Source: Anaerolineales bacterium
GTDB taxonomy: Bacteria > Chloroflexota > Anaerolineae > Anaerolineales > UBA6663
DNA: 64,000 nt
Direction: 5' to 3'
Assembly (NCBI GenBank): GCA_020850595.1
Contig: JADZEK010000147.1
Location: forward strand, 149,762 to 213,761
How positions within the stretch are numbered: position 1 is the stretch's first letter; every line of letters starts with the position of its first letter. The notes under the pieces are model-generated. The model was not told the origin of the DNA, ran no database searches, and saw only the letters and a list, made by a program, of their open reading frames with translations. The translations under genes were made by a program, and so were the position numbers. Positions 60,007 through 64,000 of this stretch are shown in pieces.

Positions 60007-61086
60007 ATGCTTGACGAACAGGGCTGGCGGCTGCTGCGCGCGGCGCTGCACGACGGCGAGGCGGCGCGCGCCGCCTGGGAGGCGTGGCGGCAGGCGACGC
60101 CGCTGGAGGCGGTGACGGCGACCGCCTATCGGGTGCTGCCAACGCTCTATTACAATCTGCGGCGAGTGGGCGTCGCCACCCCAGAGTTGGCGCGGCTCGG
60201 CGGCGTGGCCCGCAAAGCCTGGGTGGAGGGGCAGGTGTGGAACACCGGCCTGGCGGACGCACTGGCGGCGCTCGCCGCCGCGGACATCCCGGCCATTGTG
60301 CGCGGCGGCCCGGCTCTGGCGCGCTACTACCCGGCCGGCGCACAAACCCGCCACAACAACGACCATGAGCTGCTGGTCGCGCCGGAACAGGCCACAGCGG
60401 CGCTGGCGGCGCTCCAGACAGCCGGATGGCGCGTGCCGCAGCCGCCGCACTTTCCAGCGCGCGCGTGGCGCGGGCCAGTGCGCTGCCTTGGGGCGGGGGC
60501 GCAGGCGTATGTGGACGTGGCGCCGCACCTGGCCTGGGAAGCTCACGGCGGCGAGCGCGACTGGCCGGCGGAGGCCCAAACATTGACGGTGGGCAGGCTC
60601 ACGGCCCGCGTGCTGGCGCCCGCCGCGCAACTGCTGGGCGTATGCGTCGCGGGCCAGCGCGGCTACGGCGACGAGCAAGCGCGCTGGGCGGCCGACGCAT
60701 GGTGGATCATTCGGTCAGCCGGCGCGACTCTGGATTGGAGCGCGCTCGCCGAATTGGCGGCCGCGCTGGGCGTAGAGCCGCCCGTGGCCGCCGCGCTAGA
60801 GGCGTTGGCGACGGAGCTAAACGCGCCCGTTCCGGCGGGCGCGCCGGCCGAACTGCGCGCCCGGCCGGTCAGCCACCGGGCAGCGCGATTTTGGGCGCTG
60901 AACCGCCGCCTCCGCGGGCGGCTGGGTGAACTGCCCGTGCTGTGGGCCGATTACGCGCGTCGGGTAGAATTCGGCCCGCTAGCGGGCGGCTGGCCACGGT
61001 TTCTGCAAGCCGCCTGGAACTTGCCGCACCTGTATCAACTGCCTGGCCAGGCGGCGCGGCGCCTGTGGCGGCGGGCGGTGGGTTGA
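60007..61086 (+). CDS. Nucleotidyltransferase-fold protein (PF14907-like)
   Basis: A 359-residue protein resembling the nucleotidyltransferase family seen beside PqqD and HprK-like genes in peptide clusters. The active-site zone reads VRGGPALARYYPAGA...RHNNDHELLV (about residues 98-124), where the family usually has a Lys and a D-x-D; here Gly replaces the Lys and the acidic pair is D-x-E. Activity may therefore be weak, altered or lost. It follows the ABC exporter by one base, so it is part of the same operon. Confidence 0.7.
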   Translation: MLDEQGWRLLRAALHDGEAARAAWEAWRQATPLEAVTATAYRVLPTLYYNLRRVGVATPELARLGGVARKAWVEGQVWNTGLADALAALAAADIPAIVRGGPALARYYPAGAQTRHNNDHELLVAPEQATAALAALQTAGWRVPQPPHFPARAWRGPVRCLGAGAQAYVDVAPHLAWEAHGGERDWPAEAQTLTVGRLTARVLAPAAQLLGVCVAGQRGYGDEQARWAADAWWIIRSAGATLDWSALAELAAALGVEPPVAAALEALATELNAPVPAGAPAELRARPVSHRAARFWALNRRLRGRLGELPVLWADYARRVEFGPLAGGWPRFLQAAWNLPHLYQLPGQAARRLWRRAVG

Positions 61087-61119
61087 GGCGCAACGACCAT
61101 TCTGCGAAGGAGCAGGCAC

Positions 61120-62010
61120 ATGAAGGGCATTATCTTGTCGGGGGGGCGCGGCACACGGCTGTACCCGCTGACGCAGGCACTGTCGAAGCAAATCCTGCCA
61201 GTGTTCGATAAGCCGATGATCTATTATCCCCTGTCGGCGCTGATGCTGGCCGACATCCGGGAGATCCTGATTATCTCCTCGCCGGAGCACATTGACCTGT
61301 ACCGGCAGCTGTTCGGCGACGGGACGCGGCTGGGACTGCGCATTGAGTATGCGATTCAGCCGGAGCCGAAGGGCGTGGCGCAGGCACTGCTGATTGGAGC
61401 CGACTTCCTCAACGGCCAACCCTGCGCGCTGATCTTTGGGGACAACCTGTTCTACGGCGGCGGCTTGTCGCAGGTGCTGAAGCGGGCGGGGACACTCACC
61501 GAAGGCGCGCTGGTCTTCGCCTACTATGTGAAGGACCCGGAGCGCTACGGAGTGGTTGAGTTCGACGAGGCGCGTAACGCGATCAGCATTGAGGAGAAGC
61601 CCAAGCAGCCGCGCTCGCACTATGCCGTGACAGGGCTGTACTTCTACGACGGGCAGGCCGCGGCCATCACGCAGACGCTGAAGCCTTCGGCGCGGGGCGA
61701 GTTGGAGATCACCGACGTGAACGTGGCCTATCTGAAGCGCCGACAACTCCGCGTTGAAATTTTGGGCCGCGGCACGGCCTGGCTAGACACCGGCACGCAC
61801 GAGAGCCTGCTGGAAGCCAGCACTTTTGTCGAGACGATTGAGCACCGGCAGGGGCTGAAGATCGCCTGTCTCGAGGAAATTGCTTTCCGCAAGGGCTGGA
61901 TCACGCGCGAGCAGGTGCTGGAAGTGGCCGCGATCTCCAAGGATAACCCGTACTGCCAATATCTGCGGGCCATGGTGGACGACGACCGCAGCGACCACAC
62001 GCTGGACTGA
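61120..62010 (+). CDS. rfbA: Glucose-1-phosphate thymidylyltransferase
   Basis: A 296-residue enzyme making dTDP-glucose from dTTP and glucose-1-phosphate, the first step of dTDP-rhamnose synthesis. [17 protein letters not shown] (about residues 8-24) binds the nucleotide, and FGDNLFYG has the metal Asp108; VEKP-type EEKPKQP and [12 protein letters not shown] are present. Full length. GGAG precedes the ATG. rfbB/C/D are not in the window apart from the RmlC-like gene at 42064. It ends in a strong terminator and closes the glycan operon. Confidence 0.95.
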   Translation: MKGIILSGGRGTRLYPLTQALSKQILPVFDKPMIYYPLSALMLADIREILIISSPEHIDLYRQLFGDGTRLGLRIEYAIQPEPKGVAQALLIGADFLNGQPCALIFGDNLFYGGGLSQVLKRAGTLTEGALVFAYYVKDPERYGVVEFDEARNAISIEEKPKQPRSHYAVTGLYFYDGQAAAITQTLKPSARGELEITDVNVAYLKRRQLRVEILGRGTAWLDTGTHESLLEASTFVETIEHRQGLKIACLEEIAFRKGWITREQVLEVAAISKDNPYCQYLRAMVDDDRSDHTLD

Positions 62011-62035
62011 GGCCAGGCCGCCCGTCAAGCCACTC

Positions 62036-62075
62036 ACCGCCGGGCGGTCGCGCTGACCGCCCGGCGGTTGTCTTT
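62036..62075 (+). terminator. Rho-independent terminator of rfbA
   Basis: A perfect 14-bp stem (62036-62049 with 62055-62068), 5-base loop, followed by a T-rich TGTCTTT, about 25 bases after the stop. Confidence 0.85.
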
Positions 62076-62190
62076 GGCGCAGCGGCTGAATGGATGGGCG
62101 GCGGTCAGGCGCTGGCGAGCACGGGGCGGCCCAGCGAGGGGAGCTGAGACGGCATCAGCCGGGCTGGAATGCGGCCAAGGTCGCCCAGGC

Positions 62191-63030
62191 TCAGTTGCCT
62201 AAGGCCTCACCGATGTACTGGGCGAACACATCATACGGCTGCGCCCCCAAAATCGGGCGGCCGTTGACAACGAAGGTGGGGGTGCTGCGCACGCCCAACT
62301 GCTGCGCCGCTTGCGTTTGCCCGCTGACCAGCGCGCGGTAGACGCCGTTTTCAAGGCAACTATTGAAAGCGGCGGTGTCTAGCCCCAGGTTGGCGGCAAA
62401 GGTTTTCAGGTTGGCCTTGGTGAAGGCGCCCTGGTTTTCACCCGACTGGTGCGCGAACAAGTAGTCGTGGTAGGGCCAAAAGGCGTCCTGGTCGCCGGCG
62501 CACTCCGACGCCTCGGCCGCCCAAAACGACTCCTCGCCCAGGAAGGCAAAATGCTGGTAGCCCACGCGCACCTGTCCGCTGGCGATGTAGGCTTGGTCAA
62601 TCTGCGGGTAGGTGTCGAGGGCGAAACGGCCGCAGTAGGGGCATTGAAAATCGGCGAATTCAATAATGGTCACCGGGGCGTCGGCGCTGCCGATGAAATG
62701 GCGCGTGCCCTGCACCAGGGCGGTCATGAGCGCCGCGCCGTCGGCGGCCGCTTGGGTCTGCTCGGCCGAACCGACCAGGCCGCTGCTGGCGGAATCTGAC
62801 GCGGTGGTGGCGACCGCCAGGGGCGTGCCGCCCAGCGGCACGAAGGGGCGCAGCAGGAATCCGGCCGCCAACCCCAGCACCAGCATGGCCAGGCTCACGA
62901 ACAGCGTAGCGCTCGACTGGACGATGATAGGGCCGATGACGAGCCAGGCGCGCGGCGCGGTGGGCACCGGCGGCGGTGGGGGAGCAGCGGGGAGGCGGTC
63001 GGCCTCGATGGGCGGAGGTTCAGCGGCCAT
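62191..63030 (-). CDS. Membrane-anchored DsbA/DSBA-like thioredoxin
   Basis: A 279-residue protein: Pro-rich cytoplasmic N-terminus, one membrane helix (about residues 33-62), and an extracytoplasmic thioredoxin domain of the DsbA/DSBA-like type with the redox motif C130-P-Y-C133 and a second pair in SECAGD and SCLENG. The cis-Pro region RSTPTFVVNG is clear. It should oxidise or isomerise disulfides outside the cell. AAGGA precedes the ATG. It stands alone; no DsbB/VKOR gene is adjacent. Confidence 0.88.
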   Translation of the reverse strand: MAAEPPPIEADRLPAAPPPPPVPTAPRAWLVIGPIIVQSSATLFVSLAMLVLGLAAGFLLRPFVPLGGTPLAVATTASDSASSGLVGSAEQTQAAADGAALMTALVQGTRHFIGSADAPVTIIEFADFQCPYCGRFALDTYPQIDQAYIASGQVRVGYQHFAFLGEESFWAAEASECAGDQDAFWPYHDYLFAHQSGENQGAFTKANLKTFAANLGLDTAAFNSCLENGVYRALVSGQTQAAQQLGVRSTPTFVVNGRPILGAQPYDVFAQYIGEALGN

Positions 63031-63101
63031 AGCGCGGTCCTTTACGAGTTGGTGCAGGCACGGAGAGTCTGTCGCCGCTCATTCTACCAGCCCCGCCGGC
63101 G

Positions 63102-63656
63102 TCAGCGGTAGAGCAGGAACCCTAACGCGGCCGCGCCAAAGATGATCACAGCCGGGTTGACGGGGGTGAGGGTCAGCAAGCCAAACGTCACCAGGGCGAT
63201 TACGACCTTATCCCAACCGCCAACAACGGCCGGCCACCAGCCCAGCGTTTTGACCTTGAACACGGTCACGGCCAGGTCGTAGGCCGTCCACAGCAGGAAG
63301 CCGACGACGACGGGCCGCACGGCGGTCAGCATGGCCTTGAGCGTGGGCGAGCCTTTGATCTGATAGAAGAAGGCAATGGCCGTCAGCATCAGGAGCGTGG
63401 TGGGCACCACGGTGCCGACCGCGCCCGCCACGGCGCCCCAAAACCCGGCCAGCTTGTAGCCGACAAAGGCCGACACCTGCGGCGCGATGGGGCCGGGCAG
63501 CGAGTTGCCCACGGCCACAGCGTCCGCGAACTCATCGGCGGTGACCCACTGGGCGCTGACGGTCTCGCGCTGCATGAGGGCCAGCGAGGCCGGGCCGCCG
63601 CCCCAGCTGAGGAACGCCACCCGGGTAAACAGCCAGAAGATTTGCCAATAGATCAT
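63102..63656 (-). CDS. Chromate transporter, single (half-size) domain
   Basis: A 184-residue membrane protein with the ChrA family start FTRVAFLSWGGGPASLALMQRETV (about residues 10-32) and GPIAPQVSAFVGYKLAG (about 56-72), and about five helices. Full ChrA proteins carry two such domains or act as a pair of half-size genes; only one half is seen here, with none beside it. GAGGAGG precedes the ATG and a TAGAAT box lies upstream. Chromate or another anion is the likely substrate. Confidence 0.85.
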   Translation of the reverse strand: MIYWQIFWLFTRVAFLSWGGGPASLALMQRETVSAQWVTADEFADAVAVGNSLPGPIAPQVSAFVGYKLAGFWGAVAGAVGTVVPTTLLMLTAIAFFYQIKGSPTLKAMLTAVRPVVVGFLLWTAYDLAVTVFKVKTLGWWPAVVGGWDKVVIALVTFGLLTLTPVNPAVIIFGAAALGFLLYR

Positions 63657-63686
63657 GCCTGAGCCTCCTCGATGCGTATGGCGGGC

Positions 63687-63692
63687 ATTCTA
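63687..63692 (-). promoter_or_regulatory. Candidate -10 box of the chromate transporter gene
   Basis: Minus-strand TAGAAT, 31 bases before the ATG at 63656. No clear -35 at the right distance. Confidence 0.4.
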
Positions 63693-63860
63693 GCCTATGC
63701 CCTGGAAATTGACGCCCCAGCGAGCGTGGCGGGGCGCGTCTCGACAGCCAGGGTAATTGCAGCTTAATTCGGTTCGCTGAAGAGTGCCAAAAGTGGGGCA
63801 GAAATTGGCCACCAGCTATCAATACCCGGGACGCTGCGCGTCACCGGCCACAAGGCTGCG

Positions 63861-63934
63861 CCAGGATGACTGACCTGAGGCCGGGTTGCTCAGAAACTAA
63901 ACCCGGTACGATCAAAGGGTCAGCCTGATCCTGG
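63861..63934 (+). ncRNA. Possible structured RNA (three stacked helices)
   Basis: Three nested perfect helices: CCAGGAT (63861-63867) with ATCCTGG (63928-63934), CTGACC (63870-63875) with GGTCAG (63918-63923), and CCGGGTT (63881-63887) with AACCCGG (63900-63906), the last closing a 12-base loop. Coaxial nested helices with short bulges are a hallmark of cis-regulatory RNAs, but I match it to no known riboswitch class. It could also be a plain inverted repeat. Confidence 0.35.
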
Positions 63935-64000
63935 GTTGAGATTCCTCACCCCCCACAATGCCGAAGGATGGCCGGCAACCGGAGGGGGGCTTCGGAATGA

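Larger units (their letters stand above)
63657..64000. other. Non-coding region at the window end
   Basis: No convincing gene in these 344 bases. They hold the TAGAAT box at 63687-63692, a composite inverted repeat (63861-63934), a C-run/G-run pair (63949-63954 with 63984-63989) and a CCGAAG/CTTCGG pair (63961-63966 with 63990-63995). An ATG at 63958 stays open to the end of the window, but the 14 codons visible are too few to judge. Confidence 0.7.

Noticed and set aside
51999..61086. Lasso-peptide cluster
   Set aside because: No transglutaminase-like protease (B2) and no asparagine-synthetase-like cyclase (C) gene is present, and the exporter has no peptidase domain.
63955..64000. CCGGCAACC near the window end, resembling the core of SAM-type riboswitches
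   Set aside because: The flanking kink-turn and AGAG-type elements of SAM-I and the pseudoknot partners of SAM-IV are not visible, and the window ends too soon to check.
1..64000. tRNA, rRNA, prophage, insertion sequences or replication origin
   Set aside because: I searched the intergenic gaps by eye and found no cloverleaf, no transposase-like protein, no terminal inverted repeats with target duplications and no DnaA-box cluster.

Overview
The window is a GC-rich, gene-dense bacterial chromosome segment with 64 supported protein genes. I see no rRNA, tRNA, CRISPR array, transposase or integrase. The gene mix best fits a Chloroflexota-type bacterium (Anaerolineae or Caldilineae-like). It includes a type 2 isopentenyl-diphosphate isomerase beside a polyprenyl synthetase, a MoeA fused to a periplasmic-binding-like domain, a Tat-exported DUF1800/DUF1501 pair, many short lipoproteins and membrane proteins, and promoters with TATAAT or TATACT boxes that often sit directly against the start codon. 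This placement is inference; no marker gene in the window settles it.

Layout. 1-7.1 kb: anti-sigma factor and membrane proteins, a J-domain coiled-coil protein, then DUF1800, a GH-like lipoprotein and DUF1501. 7.2-11.5 kb: acyl carrier protein, isoprenoid genes (fni, polyprenyl synthetase), hemW. 11.5-13.1 kb: a GH28-like beta-helix protein. 13.2-27.8 kb (minus strand): a run of 16 closely packed genes that reads as one operon from a near-consensus promoter at 27887-27916. In transcription order it encodes E1 beta, E1 alpha, an enolase-superfamily dehydratase, E2, a cupin, SucC-like, SucD-like, a small ferredoxin, a GntR regulator, TtdB-like and TtdA-like hydratase subunits, a TIM-barrel isomerase, an SDR, a second enolase-superfamily dehydratase, a Gfo/Idh oxidoreductase and an apiosidase-like (DUF4038) protein. 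With the neighbouring GH28 gene, this looks like a plant-polysaccharide or sugar-acid catabolic system carrying its own 2-oxoacid-to-C4-acid oxidation module. 28-40 kb: membrane proteins, lipoproteins, a YyaL/DUF255 protein, an MFS transporter, a solute-binding lipoprotein, a thioredoxin-like protein, proline dehydrogenase, and a LysM/L,D-transpeptidase.

40-50.2 kb: a small coupled ORF, an SDR whose catalytic Tyr is replaced by His, two DinB-like proteins, an RmlC-like cupin, a UbiA prenyltransferase, an aldo/keto reductase, two MoeA genes flanking a zinc-ribbon/NHL protein, and a methyltransferase. 50.3-51.9 kb: rhodanese and a site-2-type protease. 52-62 kb: a PqqD-like protein with a peptide-like tail, an HprK-like kinase, four glycosyltransferases, an ABC exporter, a nucleotidyltransferase-family protein and RfbA. 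This group resembles a peptide-modification and glycan locus but lacks lasso-peptide enzymes. 62.2-63.7 kb: a DsbA-like thioredoxin and a half-size chromate transporter. The last 340 bases hold no confident gene but contain a stacked three-helix inverted repeat.

The two strongest candidates for something undescribed are the 16-gene catabolic operon and the PqqD-tail/HprK-like kinase/glycosyltransferase/ABC locus.
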